Source: Salvelinus alpinus
Taxonomy: Eukaryota; Chordata; Actinopteri; Salmoniformes; Salmonidae
Length of the DNA stretch: 64,000 nt
NCBI RefSeq assembly: GCF_045679555.1
Contig: NC_092092.1
Span: 22,868,969-22,932,968, forward strand
Reading direction: 5' to 3'
The translations under genes were made by a program, and so were the position numbers. The notes under the pieces were generated by a model. The model was not told the origin of the DNA. It saw only the letters and a program-made list of their open reading frames with translations, and did no database searches. Shown in pieces: positions 10,819 to 21,709 of the stretch. Position 1 is the first letter of the stretch, and the number at the start of each line of letters is the position of its first letter.

Positions 10819-12156
10819 CTAGGTATGGAGATGTTGTCGTTAGACTCGCGCTGCCAGCCCAACGACGACATGAGCTCGGAAGTCACCCAGGTAACCACGG
10901 TGCTCTGACACAAAGCTCTGACACGTAATGCGCCAAGATGCTGAAATGCAACGTGGCATGAGCATCAATGTTACTGTCGCCTCTTTCTGGCAAGGCTGAC
11001 AAATATTTGAATGTAGAATAGCGCTCAGCGTAAGGCTTTCTGTCAGGTAGCATTATTAAAATGTTGAACTTTGGGCTGAACACTGAAATGAACCAACATC
11101 AGCTGTTATGTATACAGTAGGCTATCCTTTTAGACTGGCATACTGAACTTACTGAAAATTATAAATTGGCCATGTTTTGAAGTTGTACGTTGTTTGTTTA
11201 CAATTACATTATTGTTTGTTTCAAGAGTCAATGGCTATATATCATTAATTTAAAAGTCAGAAAATGGATGTAGCCTACCAATCACAGACTGCAGCTTTAA
11301 AGCTATGTATAGCTGCTTTTATATACTATATGATCTGTGCTAAATTGTTATGTATTGTATGTGTATGTGAATTGCCTTTAATGTAGCCCTGCAAAATATC
11401 CAAACTGAAAGAGATTAAAAAAAAAAAGAAAGAAGATTACATTTAGTTATTATCAGATATTGTATTGAATACTGTTTGTCATTTTTAACAGGGCTTGGCA
11501 GACAACTTGCTCACCTGCAAAATGTTCCATCAACATGATAATGCTGCTTTATCAACGTCAAGTAACTGAAATATTTATTGATATTTAAAACGGATATATT
11601 ACAGTGCGGAGTTTACGGAGATGAAGTCCTAACCATTGGGTTGTGGCAGACCTGGGTTCAAATACATGCTTAATTAAAGACATGCTCCAGAACTTTGGTG
11701 ACTACTATTTTTTAAACCTCTCAGTTTGGGCTGGATTTGCAAATGTGTAGTTCATAAATGCATAATCCATCATCTATGAGCAGAAGTACTGTTTTACGTC
11801 AGTTAGCCACGAAATCCTTAGTTTGAAAGGGGCTATTTTCTGAAAGCTGTGCTTCGCCTTGTTCCCTACATTTTCACCCGCGTGGGCCAGCCCCCTAGCA
11901 TTTCAAGTTTCAGCCAATGAGCTTCAACCCCTCACCATATGAGTGACAGCTAGCAAGACGCATGTGATTCACCCACAGCAGAGCAGAGGGAAACAGCAAT
12001 GACGTCGTGCACATATTTGCACATATGTGACATAGTGCAGAATTTTCAGGAAAACTATTTTGGCTCGTGAGCGCTACTTTCAGAAGTACTGGCTAAAAAG
12101 TATAGAAAAGTACTGGAGAATCTCTTTAAGTATTTTTATTTTAAATACTTACAGTA
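10819..12156. other. oprm1 3' flank / probable 3' UTR or last intron
   Basis: No protein gene is recognised. If exon 3 is read through, this is 3' UTR; if the donor at 10815/10816 is used, it is intron. At about 11590-11670 a sequence resembling a worn tRNA-like repeat occurs (gcagacctgggttcaaatac). No clear polyadenylation site could be assigned. Confidence 0.4.
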
Positions 12157-12417
12157 CACTGAATAAAAATATAAACGCAACACGTAAAGTGGTGATCCCA
12201 GAAATGTTCCATATGCACAAAAAACGTATTTCTCTAAAATGTTGTGCAAAAATGTGTTTACATCCCTGTTAGTGAGCATTTCTCCTTTGCCAAGATGATC
12301 CATCCACCTGACAGGTGTGGCATATCAAGAAGATAAAATAGCATGCTCAGTACACAGGTGCACCTTGTGCTGGGGAAAATAAAAGGCCACTAACATTTGC
12401 AATTTTGTCACACCACA

Positions 12418-13180
12418 ATGCCACAGATGTCTCAAGTTTTGAGGGAGTTTGCAATTGGCATGCTGCCTGCAGGAATGTCCACCAAAGCTGTTGCCAGAGA
12501 ATTGAATATTCATTTCTCTACCATAAGCCGCCTCCAACTTCATTTTAGAGAATTTGGCAGTAGGTCCAACCGGCCTGAGAACCGCAGACCACATGTATGG
12601 TGTCGTGTGGGCGAGCAGTTTGCTGATGTCAACGTTGTGAAAAAAGTGCCCCATGGTGGCGGTGAGGTTATGGTATGGGCAGGCATAAGCTACAGACAAC
12701 TAACACAATTACATTTTATTGATGGAAATTTGAATGTAAAGAGATACCGTGACGAGACAATGAGGCCCATTCATCCGCCGCCATCACCTCATGTTTCAGC
12801 ATGATAATGCACAGCACCATATCGCAAGGATCTATACACAATACCCGGAAGCTGAAAATGTCCCAGTTCTTCCATGACCTGCATACTCACCAGTCATGTC
12901 ACTCATTGAGCATGTTTGGGATGTTCTGGATCAACTTGTACGACAGCGTGCTCCAGTTCACTCCAATATCCAGAAACTTCGCACAGCCATTTGAAACACA
13001 AGCATTTCGCTACACCCGCAATAGCCTCTGCTAAACACGTGTATGTGACCAATACAATTTGATTTGATTTGAAGAGGAGTGGGACAACAATCCACAGGCC
13101 ACAATCAACAGCCTGATCAAGTCTATGCGAAGGAGATATGTCACGCTGCATGAGGCAAATCATGGTCACAACAGATACTG
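12418..13180 (+). pseudogene. Tc1 transposase remnant
   Basis: The N-terminal DNA-binding part is open from 12418 (MPQMSQVLREFAIGMLPAGM). The C-terminal part is recognisable as VMVWAGISYRQLTQLHFIDG and, in other frames, 'cagcatgataatgcacagca' (QHDNA, second catalytic Asp) and 'cactcattgagcatgtttgg' (IEHVW, third acidic residue). It is broken by a large internal deletion near 12600, frameshifts from about 12770 on and an inserted retroelement tail at 12999-13071. Confidence 0.85.
12999..13071 (+). mobile_element. Retroelement 3' tail inserted in the Tc1 element
   Basis: The insert runs from acaagcatttcgctacacc to 'gaccaatacaatttgatttg'. It interrupts the Tc1 sequence between cacagccatt and gaagaggagtgg, with a possible short duplication (tttgaa / tttgaag) at the edges. 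It is the same tail family as at 958-1037 and 50860, and only the last 73 bp were inserted. Confidence 0.7.
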
Positions 13181-13709
13181 ACTGGTTTTCTGATCCATGC
13201 CCCTACCTTATTTTTAAAGGTAACTGTGACCAACAGATGCATATTTGTATTCCCAGTCATGTGAAATCCATAGGTTATGGCCTAATTAATTAATTTCAAT
13301 TTCCTGATTTCATTATATGAACTGTAACTCAGCCAAATCTTTAAAATTGTTGCATGTCGCGTTTATATTTTTGTACAGTATATTTTCGGTGTATTTCAGT
13401 ATTTTTAAATAATGGGACTGAATCAACTACTTATATTTGTAAAAACAATAAATGTTTACTTTGAAATGTATGTGAAAGTAATTTAAATCCCTTAAATAGC
13501 ATTTGGACCCAGGTTGGAACTTGCTTGTACTTGCTTGATATATTTATATATTATTAAAAAATATATATATATGTCAGTATGTTCAATGATTTTAGAAAGT
13601 ATGTGTAGATAGGGATGCCATCAGGCTTTGTCAGCTGTATATTATGGTATTATTTTCAAGTTGTATATGATGGTATCATTATGCCTGTGTATCTTTTCAG
13701 GGATAAGAC

Positions 13710-14600
13710 AATATACTGTACCATAGACTAACATGTACATGTGACTTTGTATTTTACAAAATCTCTGATTTGTCTTATAACAGTGGATGCTTTTATTGTT
13801 ACCATGGTGAACATTGTACTTTCTAAATGATTGTTGTAAATTTGAAACTGCGTATGTGATTTTCACTCAAATATCTAAAATGATAAATATGCATGATACT
13901 ACATTTTACATAAAGTTGTTAATCAGCAAATGTTGTTTTTCTAAATATACTTCAATTCTGAATTTTGAATGTTTTTGTAAGTAGTCAAATAAACCATTAT
14001 CTATCAAACACTGTAATGAATATTACCTTTACCACAATATTGAATCTATGTGTAGCCTATTTGTTGCTACCATTTTATCCAACAAATGTTCAATAGACCT
14101 CCACACCTTCTCTCTCTGTAATGCAGCAAAAAAGGTTTTGGTTGAGATGGACTGCATCAAGCACTTTAGATTTCATATGACTGAAAAATCAGTTTTCCCC
14201 ATCTGATCCACTTGTCATGTCAAAGTTGTAAAACCATTTGACATTGTGACTTGGCATCACATTCGGTATCAACAGGCCAATGTGTCATGCATGTTTTATG
14301 TGTAAAGGCCACAATTTGAGAAAGCATTTTATAAGGTAAGAATTATTGATTCAGAGTATAGCATTGTGTGTGATGTCAGTCTCTCCTCTTCTCTTCCATT
14401 ACAGGAGAGCTAGCCTGGGAACAAAATGAACCCCGGAAAGCAGCAGCTGTTTTCAGTTATTGCCAGGCTGTTTATTACCCGACATGGGACCACCGGCTGT
14501 AGAGGGGCTATAATTTGATTCTGTAATACTTTGAAATCAAATATTTCATGCCCATTGTACACTGTTCTCTGCAGTGTTACCTAAGGGAAATTAAATTTGA
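13710..14600 (+). repeat. Duplicated segment A2 (paralogue of 58205-58858 and 63540-63960)
   Basis: This oprm1 3' region matches copy B in the same order. Examples are aacagtggatgcttttattg with 58303 onward, 'aaaaggttttggttgagatg' with 58673 onward, and 'agaaagcagcagctgtttt'-like sequence with 63816 onward. Divergence is moderate, with many substitutions and small gaps. In copy B the continuity is broken by a LINE and a SINE (58858-63541) that are absent here, so copy A shows the pre-insertion state. The segment includes a strong acceptor-like site at 14404. Confidence 0.8.
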
Positions 14601-15954
14601 GTCAGCTTTTGTGTTTGGATTAAGAAAAGATATAGATCCATCGTTAAAGTAAAATCAATGCATTTCTTTACAGTCATTTGCAGTGCTAATTGATTTGCCA
14701 TGCATTCCTTAGACTTTTGTAGTGGCCATAAAAAGTTAGCAAATGAAAAATGAAATCTGATAATCTGAATAATGCATGGTTATGACTATTTATGAGAGGT
14801 ATATGTATTCACAATTTACAATTTACAAATACACCACCATGGCAGTTTACCAATACATTATTACACAGGAGTGTAATGCCATCAGACTAGAGGAAGTGAC
14901 TGAATTAGGCCTAAATATTGGATTCTATTAGTTGTCACTTGTCAGTCTGAATAGCCTTGTCGAGTTGAATGATAATGAAGGTTGTTACGCTTGCCCTTCC
15001 ATTAATATGACATGGTCTGCTGCAGACCTTATCCCAGAATGCCAACTCTGTCAAGTTTTAACAGAATCAAAGAGGTGGGCTCCTATTTCATTAGGATGCC
15101 AATGCCTGTGTGACGGGGAGAAGATAGACTCTGTGGAGTTGGGAGCTGTGTGGTAGGTGATATGAGTGATCATTTCAGTTGACTATCAAGCTGTTGTAGT
15201 GGCTCAAAGAAAAGAGAAGAAATTAAAAATGGTTGCAAGTGATTGAAATAGGATTTTCTCAACCTTTATGAATTAAGTGTTTATTCTGAAGATTTGTGAG
15301 TAGTGTAATCCCTTTGGTTCCTCAAAGAATGTGTCAGACAACAGGCTTCAGTTTGTTTGTCTGTCCATTGATGTCTGGAGGCTGGAAGTTACCATCCAGG
15401 TTTTGGCTCACATCAACCTATTCTGTTCTTTGTTGGATTTCGTTCATGGAAAACCTCATGCCAATTAGTATAGCCACCTGGCTTGTTATAAAGCTGAAGG
15501 ATGGGGATTGAAAAATGTAACCACTTCCAAATTTGATGGATCCTATGGATCCATTGACTGACAGTCCATGACATCAATTTGATAGTTACAAAGTTTTAAA
15601 GCTGTATTCTAAATAAATCCCCAAAAGACAACAAATAACTGTGGAGAAAAGTGGCTTTATATTTTGTGTTATAATGGGGTAAGACAAATGTTCTAAGGCA
15701 TTTTTTTGTTAAATTCTTCAAGGATCAATGGGTATACAGTACGACTAGCCTAATTCCAATGACCATTGAACAGCAGTATTGCAGATTGTACCTTTAAAGA
15801 AGCCAAGGGGCAACGTGCCAGCTGGCTGAAGAAACCATCTTGTTTGACCAACATTGCTCAATCACTCTGAGAAAAGGTAGGTAATAGTTCCGGCATTATT
15901 TCTAGGTTGAAAATAACAAGGTCCTGGATGGAATTCTGTGCTAGATCCCTGCCT
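14601..15954. other. Non-coding sequence downstream of oprm1
   Basis: No gene or classified repeat is recognised. A short sequence at 15808-15880 (gctggctgaagaaaccatct) recurs at 16460-16510 as a diverged direct repeat. The open frames at 14932-15156 and 15296-15511 have no recognisable domain. Confidence 0.35.
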
Positions 15955-16300
15955 TATCTTCATTTTATTGGTCACATACACATATTCTACAGATGTTATC
16001 GCTTGTGTAGCCAAATGCTTATGTTCCTAGCCCCCTCAGTGCAGTAATACCTAACAATTTTAAACAATACACGCACATACCCCCCACACTTTTTTTTTTT
16101 TAAATATAGAAATATTAGAACGAGTAATGTCAGAGTCAGGAATATAAATGTATATGTATATCATGGTTTGTATAGACGTTATAGACAGTATATGAATAGA
16201 AAAGGTGTGTGCAGCAGTAGTTATATAGGATGAGCTTTGACTGGAATACAGTATATTCATATGAGATGGGTAAAACAGTTAAATAACATCAAATAACAAA
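15955..16300 (-). mobile_element. LINE 3' end fragment
   Basis: The plus-strand phrase 'cattttattggtcacataca' followed by 'gtagccaaatgcttatgttc' is the reverse of the LINE tail also at 50860-50945. Further right the sequence (atgtatatgtatatcatgg and beyond) resembles the 3' untranslated part of the same LINE. No coding part remains. Confidence 0.55.
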
Positions 16301-16721
16301 CATTTATTCCTGGGGAAAAACTGTCCAGAATATGTATCTATCTCATTATCCAGTACATTGTTTCGCTGCTGAAATGGAGGACCTGCTGAATAAGGAGTAA
16401 GTCACAGGCAGCAGTATGTCATAGCAGGGTACTGCAATAATACCTCTTACTGGCTCCATGCCTGCCGGCTGAAGAAACCACCTTGTTTTAGGAACATCGC
16501 TCAACCACTGCAGCACTGCAGACACGACATGATAGCACATTCATAATTCATGGTCATTTGTTTTTATTGTTTTACCTATGCCAGTGGGTGGCAATGATTA
16601 CTATTTTTTGAAGATTCTGGGACAATACAAGCAACTGAATGGTAAGAGATCTAGCCTTTTCTCTGTCTGATGAAGCAGCAGTTTTAGTAGGCTTGGTGGT
16701 GGTTTTGGGACACAACACTCA

Positions 16722-16784
16722 CTCATGCACACACACAACACTCGCTCGCACACACACGCATGCACACACACACACACACACACT
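16722..16784. repeat. CA-rich microsatellite, imperfect
   Basis: Imperfect runs of CA (cacacacacaacactcgctcg and then a pure CA run) make an open frame on both strands that is only a repeat translation. Confidence 0.9.
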
Positions 16785-17469
16785 TAGTCCAGCATTTAGT
16801 CCTGCACTTAGCCAGAGATACTTGTGTTACGGAGTAGCTTGGAAGAACGGCACTATGTTAGAGATGCGCTATATTAAGCATTCTAGTTGTTGCCAAGGAA
16901 CCTGTTTGCCTCTGATAAAGACCACATGACTGTTTCTTGCCAATTGCATCAATTTCTATCAATTAAGTATACATCATTTAGTCTTTATTGCAAGTATAAA
17001 ATACATTTGCATAAAACAAAGCTATAAAACTGTGAAATATGTTAAGAATATTTTATTCTGACAACCAGGGTAGGCTAATATTGACCCAAATGGCTTGAAA
17101 TCTCTTCTCGGAAGTGTGTGAGCATACTGTATATGAATACAAGTTGTCAGGTTTCTCCAAAAATCAACACATGCATCCTTTGCTTCCATGTGCCCTTGGA
17201 GACGAAGAAACTCTTAGTCTGGGCAAATACAACAGAGTGAAATGTAATGGGGCGGGAGTTCTGACATTATTTGTCTTGCTCTCAGCTTCATATATTTCAT
17301 TACTATGGCAACACAGTCCCATCACAAAACTGCACACTGTGAGAATCCCAAAAACATGACCACTTACCCAAAAAACACATTAAATGAGCAACACAGGACC
17401 CTCTCTCTCATTGTAATTGGAAAGTCTATTTTCAGATAAGCATTCATGGCTTATCTTTTTTTTTCGATT

Positions 17470-17912
17470 CATGTCATGTTTATGAATTTTTCCACATTTT
17501 TTTACGTTACAGCCTTAAAAAAAGTGATTAAATTGTTTTTTCCCTCATCAATCTACACACAATACCCCATAATGAAAAGGAAAAACAATAAAAAACTGAA
17601 ATATCACATTTACATATGTATTCAGACCCTTTACTCATGATGCACCTTTGGCAGCGATTACAGCCTTGTGTTTTTTTGGGTATGACGCTACAAGCTTGGT
17701 AAACATGTATTTGGGGAATTTCCCGCATTCTTCTCTGCAGATCCTCTCAAACTCTGTCAGGTTGGATGGGGAGCATTGCTGCACAGCTATTTTCTCTCCA
17801 CAGTCTCTCCACAGATGTTCGATCGGGTTCAAGTCCGGGCTCTGGCTGGATCACTCAAGGACATTCAGAGATTTGTCCCGAAGCCACTCCTACGTTGTCT
17901 TGGCTGTGTGCT
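17470..17912 (-). mobile_element. Tc1/mariner 3' fragment with transposase C-terminus
   Basis: On the minus strand the open frame 17635-17832 encodes NPIEHLWRDCGEKIAVQQCS, ...NLTEFERICREECG..., ending VIAAKGAS. This is the C-terminal end of a Tc1-type transposase with the third catalytic acidic residue in PIEHLW. The sequence left of it (taccccataatgaaaagg) is the 3' flank of that Tc1 family. The fragment stops abruptly at 17912, where a LINE tail (17912-17985) begins. The N-terminal two thirds and one inverted end are missing. Confidence 0.85.
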
Positions 17913-17985
17913 TCAAATCAAATCACATTTTATTAGTCACATACACGTGTTTAGCAGACATTATTGCGGGTGTAGCGAACTATTA
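17912..17985 (-). mobile_element. LINE/SINE tail, reverse orientation
   Basis: The sequence 'caaatcaaatcacattttat' followed by tagtcacatacacg and 'gcgggtgtagcga' is the reverse of the gatttgattt tail family. It abuts the truncated Tc1 fragment. Confidence 0.7.
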
Positions 17986-18063
17986 TCATAATTATCGAAT
18001 AATTATCACGATATTAATCAAATAATGTTTAAAGGGTGAATATCTGCTTCAAACTCAAGAAAA

Positions 18064-18243
18064 CCGTGGTTAGAGCATTGGGCCAGTAACTGAAAGGTTG
18101 CTAGATCGAATCCCCGAGCTAACAAGGTAAAAATCTGTCGTTCTACCCCTGAACAAGGCAGTTAACCCACTGTTCCCCGATAGGCCGTCATTGTAAATAA
18201 GAAGTTGTTCTTAACAGACTTGCCTAGTTAAATAAAGGTAACT
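18064..18243 (+). mobile_element. tRNA-derived SINE, full-length type
   Basis: It runs from 'gtggttagagcattgggcca' through 'gatcgaatccccgag' (B-box), 'gtcgttctacccctgaac', and 'gttaacccactgttccc' to the tail 'ttgcctagttaaataaagg'. The tail matches, in reverse, the 3' end of the LINE at 58858 (acctttatttaaccaggtag). That agrees with SINEs borrowing the reverse transcriptase of a LINE with the same tail. It sits inside a hAT/ZBED remnant. Confidence 0.85.
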
Positions 18244-18284
18244 TTTTTTTTTATTATGTGAGCTACACATAAAATTATACTTGA

Positions 18285-19045
18285 AGGAAAATGTTTCCAT
18301 GTTCGCGGCCAGGGAGCACGTACCTGGGGTCAATTAAATTGATACGCCTCTTGAAACCTTCCTTTTCGACTGTGCTAATTGGTAGCATGTCCTTAGCAAT
18401 GCAATGCATAATAGCATTTGTGATGTCTTTGTCTTTTCGATGTTTGCTTGTAGGGCATAAACGCTGTCAGTGTTGACTGCTTCGGGCAAACATCCCTAGA
18501 TTGGCTGGTGCTTGATGGACGTTTATCAATACCGTTGCACAAACTCAAACTTCCTGCATGTTCCAAAGAAGTGATTTTGCTTCAGATGTTGAAAAAGGTT
18601 TGTTGTATTACCAGACTTCGTAGCCACCTGTCGTAGCCACAATTTGTACCAAACATTGCTCTGCTCTTTGTCGGACTTCAAAAAACCAAACCACTTCCAA
18701 ATTACTGAAACAGTTTAACCCTTTTTATCAATAATTTCTTCATTGGAAGTTGCTCCTTCTCCATGGCTATCACTGCCACTGTTTTCACCTACATCACTCA
18801 TTTTTCGTGGTTAATAGTGGCTACTCCATCACTCGAGGTGCTAAGTGGTTTTTAGTGGGCGTATACCTCTCCACCTGCATATCGTCACTTCTCCGCACGT
18901 TCCTGCTGCGTCACAGAGGTAAAATGGACTGCTGTACCTAATTATTCTATATCGACATTATCGAAAATGAATCTAAACGTTTTTATATCGTTATTGAGGG
19001 AAGTAATTACCTCTAATTATTGATATTGATTTATCGCCCAGCCCT
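18285..19045 (-). pseudogene. hAT (ZBED-type) transposase remnant
   Basis: Minus-strand translation of about 18555-18702 gives WKWFGFLKSDKEQSNV, then LWLRQVATKSGNTTNLFQHL and KQNH. This is a BED zinc-finger region in which the two Cys ligands appear replaced by Tyr and Trp while the His positions survive. Further along (about 18285-18480) pieces resembling KQSTLTAFMPYK..SKRHKD and a downstream IDPRYV..PGRE-like part appear in shifted frames. At 19030-19045 the sequence atcgcccagcccta is a typical reverse hAT end (tagggctgggcgat). The copy carries stops and frameshifts and is dead. Confidence 0.65.
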
Positions 19046-20340
19046 AGTTGCTACCTACCCTCACCACCTGGGGGCGGCCCATCAGGAAGTCCAGGATCCA
19101 TTTGCAGAGGGAGGTGTTTAGTCCCAGGATCCTTAGCTAAGTGATGAGCTTTGAGGGCACTATAGTGTTGAACCCTGAGCTGTAGTCAACGAATAGCATT
19201 CTCACGTAGGTGTTCCTTTTGTCCAGGTGTGAAAGGGCACTGTGGAGTGCAATAGAGATTGCTTCATCTGTGGATCTGTTTGAGCGGTATGCAAATTGGA
19301 GTGGGTCTAGGGTTTATGGGATAATGGTGTTAATGTGAGCCATTACCAGCCTTTCAAAGCACTTCATGGCTACGGACGTGAGTGCTACAGGTCGGTAGTC
19401 ATTTAGGCAGGTTACCTTAGTGTTCTTGGGCACAGGGACTATGGTAGTCTGCTTGAAAGATGTTGGTATTACAGACTCAATCAGGGGCATGTTGAAAATG
19501 TCAGTGAAGACACCTGCCAGTTGGTCAGCACATACCCGGAGCTCACCTCCTGGTAATCCGTCTGGCCCAGCGGCTTTGTGTATGTTGACCTGTTTAAAAG
19601 TCTTACTCACGTCGGCTACGGAGAGCGTGATCACACAGTCGTCCGGAACAGCTGATGCTCTCGTGCATGCCTCAGTGTTGCTTATCTCGAAACGAGCATA
19701 GAAGTAATTTAGCTCTTCTGGTAGGCTCGTGTCACTCGGCAGCTCGTGGCTGTGCTTCCCTTTGTAGTCTGTAATAGTTTGCAGGCCCTGCCACATCCAA
19801 CGAGCGTCGGAGCCGGTGTAGTACGATTCAATCTTAGTCCTGTATTGGCGCTTTGTCTGTTTGATGGATCGTCGGAGGGCATAGCAGGATTTCTTATAAG
19901 CTTATAAGAGTCCCGCACCTTGAAAGTGGCACCTCTACCCTTTAGCTCAGTGCGAATGTTGCCTGTAATCCATGGCTTCTGCTTGGGGTATGTACGTACA
20001 GTCACTGTGGGAACGACGTCCTTGATGCAATTATTGATAAAGCCAGTGACTGATGTGGTGTACTCCTCAATGCCAATGCCAAGAAGCTGGTTGCACATGT
20101 GAAATGCTGATAGAAATTAGGTAAAATTGATTTAAGTTCGCCTGCATTAAAGTCCCCGGCCACTAGTAGCGCCGCTTCTGGATGAGCAATTTCTTGTTTG
20201 CGTTCTTAGTGCCAGCGTCGGTTTGTGGTGGTAAATTGACGGCTATGAAAATTATAGAGGAAAACTCTCTTCGTAGATAGTGTGGTCTACAGCTTATTAT
20301 GAGGTACTCTACCTCAGGCGAGCAATACCTTGAGTCTACC
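19046..20340 (-). pseudogene. LINE ORF2 fragment (endonuclease-RT linker and RT start)
   Basis: Minus-strand frames 19709-20098 and 19314-19796 encode consecutive parts of a non-LTR retrotransposon ORF2. First comes DVVPTVTVRTYPKQKPWITG (linker after the endonuclease), then [39 protein letters not shown] and [40 protein letters not shown] with VALTSVAMKCFERLVMAHI is the first RT block. It is the same family as the copy at 50860-54720. It breaks at 19046, next to the hAT end, and at 20340, where another repeat starts. Confidence 0.85.
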
Positions 20341-20862
20341 TTAATAACCTGTTTGGGATAGGGGGCAGCATTTTCACGTTCGGATGAAAAACATGCTCAG
20401 AGTAAACTGCCTGCTACTCAGGCCCAGAAGCTAATATATGCATATTATTAGTAGATTTGGATAGAAAACACTCTGAAGTTTCTAAAACTGTTTGAATGAT
20501 GTCTGTGAGTATAACAGAACTCATATGGCAGGTAAAAACCTGAGAGAAATCCAACCAGGAAGTGGGAAATCTGAGGTTTGTAGTTTTTCAAGTCATTGCC
20601 TTTCGAATATACAATGTCTATGGGGTCATATTCCCCCTTCTACTGTGAAGGGGGAGCGAATAAGAACTGTTTGACTAAGGGGTCTGGCAGAATGCAATGA
20701 GCTAAGTCAGGCGCGCGGCCGTGAGAGCGAGCTGCGTTCCTTTTCATTTCCCCCACTCCTCGTCTTACCGGACGTAGCTGTTTTGTCCTGCTGATGCACG
20801 GAAAACCCAGCCAACTGTATATTATCCGTGTCGTTGTTTAGCCAACATAAGATATTACATTT
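20341..20862 (+). mobile_element. Dispersed repeat X, 5' part, inserted in LINE
   Basis: It begins 'aacctgtttgggataggggg' and contains 'gatagaaaacactctgaagt' and 'gatgtctgtgagtataacag'. The same family is at 31245-32665 (longer) and, reversed, at 53524-54187. It carries no open frame of note and lies inside the minus-strand LINE. A DNA transposon or other non-autonomous element is possible; I cannot classify it. Confidence 0.7.
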
Positions 20863-21230
20863 TTATTTGTCCTGTTGGTAGGATAGTCTCGAACGGAGCT
20901 CATCCAGTTTATTATCCAGATATTGCACATTGCCCAATAGAACAGATGGTAGAGGCGGGTTACTCACTCGCAGACGAATTCTCACAAGGTACACTGATCT
21001 GCGCCCGCTGTATTTCCTTCTTTTCTTCATGCGAATGACAAAGATTTGGGCCTTGTCTGGGAGCAGCATTATGTCCTTCGCATCAGACTCATTAAAACAA
21101 ATCTTTGTCCAGTTCGAGGTGAGTAATCACTGTTCTGATATCCAGAAGCTCTTTTTGGTCATAAGAGACAGTAGCATCAACACTATGTACAAAATAAGTT
21201 ACGAATGCGAGAAAAAAAAAACTAAATAGC
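20863..21230 (-). pseudogene. LINE ORF N-terminal fragment
   Basis: The minus-strand frame 20863-21069 reads RMKKRRKYSGRRSVYLVR, then NPPLPSVLLGNVQYLDNKLD and ELRSRLSYQQ. It matches the N-terminal start of the APE-type endonuclease ORF of the same LINE family (compare DNKVDEIRARVAFQRDIRDC at 54148-54417). It continues the LINE at 19046-20340 across the inserted repeat, with an intervening deletion of most of the endonuclease. It ends about 300 bp before the isolated receptor exon. Confidence 0.75.
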
Positions 21231-21545
21231 ACAATTGGTTTGGAGCCCGTAAAATGACAGCCACCCCTCCGGTGTCATTTAAGTAACCTGTCTTATGTAA
21301 CCATACCAAAGGTAACATAACATACTAATTTGAGTGTCCCGGATTTACGCTTACTATGTTATGTCTAGTCTATGAGACAAGGCTGGTTTCATCCAGGTCC
21401 CATAACTCGTGCATAAGGGTACTTAGTGCGAGACAAAAACACCTTCAAACTCACACTGTGCAGCCTGCAAGGTGAGAAAATCATTCCTGTCTTGAGCGCC
21501 TCAGCCGGACAGCTTCATGCAACAGGTGATTTCTCAAATGTACCC

Positions 21546-21700
21546 ATGATGAACAATAGTGTATTTTGTCGGAATCTCAGCGATAACCCAGCCAAAGACT
21601 CGACACCAGTGATCATCACGATTATACTCATGACTCTTCACTCTATCGTGTGTGTGCTTGGTCTGGTGGGGAATGTGCTTGCCATGTGTGTCATTATCAG
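21546..21700 (+). CDS. Isolated mu-opioid-receptor-like exon 1 (N-terminus and TM1)
   Basis: ATG at 21546 (or the next codon, 21549) opens 51 codons plus two bases. They encode a short N-terminus with two N-glycosylation sites (NNS, NLS), then STPVIITIILMTLHSIVCVL and GLVGNVLAMCVIIR, which is TM1 with the conserved GN. The exon ends cag|gtaagataa, a strong donor in phase 2, exactly the phase that exon 2 at 9106 needs. It nevertheless lies about 11 kb downstream of exon 3 and no other exons 2-3 follow within the window. The best explanation is exon 1 of a broken tandem copy; misassembly, or an exon displaced from the gene at 9-11 kb, is also possible. An in-frame stretch without an ATG extends upstream to 21426. 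An LTR begins 9 bp after the donor. Confidence 0.8.
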
Positions 21701-21709
21701 GTAAGATAA

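Larger units (their letters stand above)
12157..13380 (+). mobile_element. Tc1/mariner element, internally deleted
   Basis: Inverted ends (cactgaataaaaatataaac at the left, gtttatatttttgtacagta at the right) are flanked by TA dinucleotides (12155-12156 and 13381-13382). The transposase start survives at 12418: MPQMSQVLREFAIGMLPAGM, then a helix-turn-helix stretch VARELNIHFSTISRLQ. At about 12600 the frame jumps from RRPH straight to VWCRVGEQF, so the middle of the transposase, including the first catalytic Asp region, is gone. The end is also broken by a 73-bp LINE/SINE tail insertion at 12999-13071. The element is not autonomous. Confidence 0.9.
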
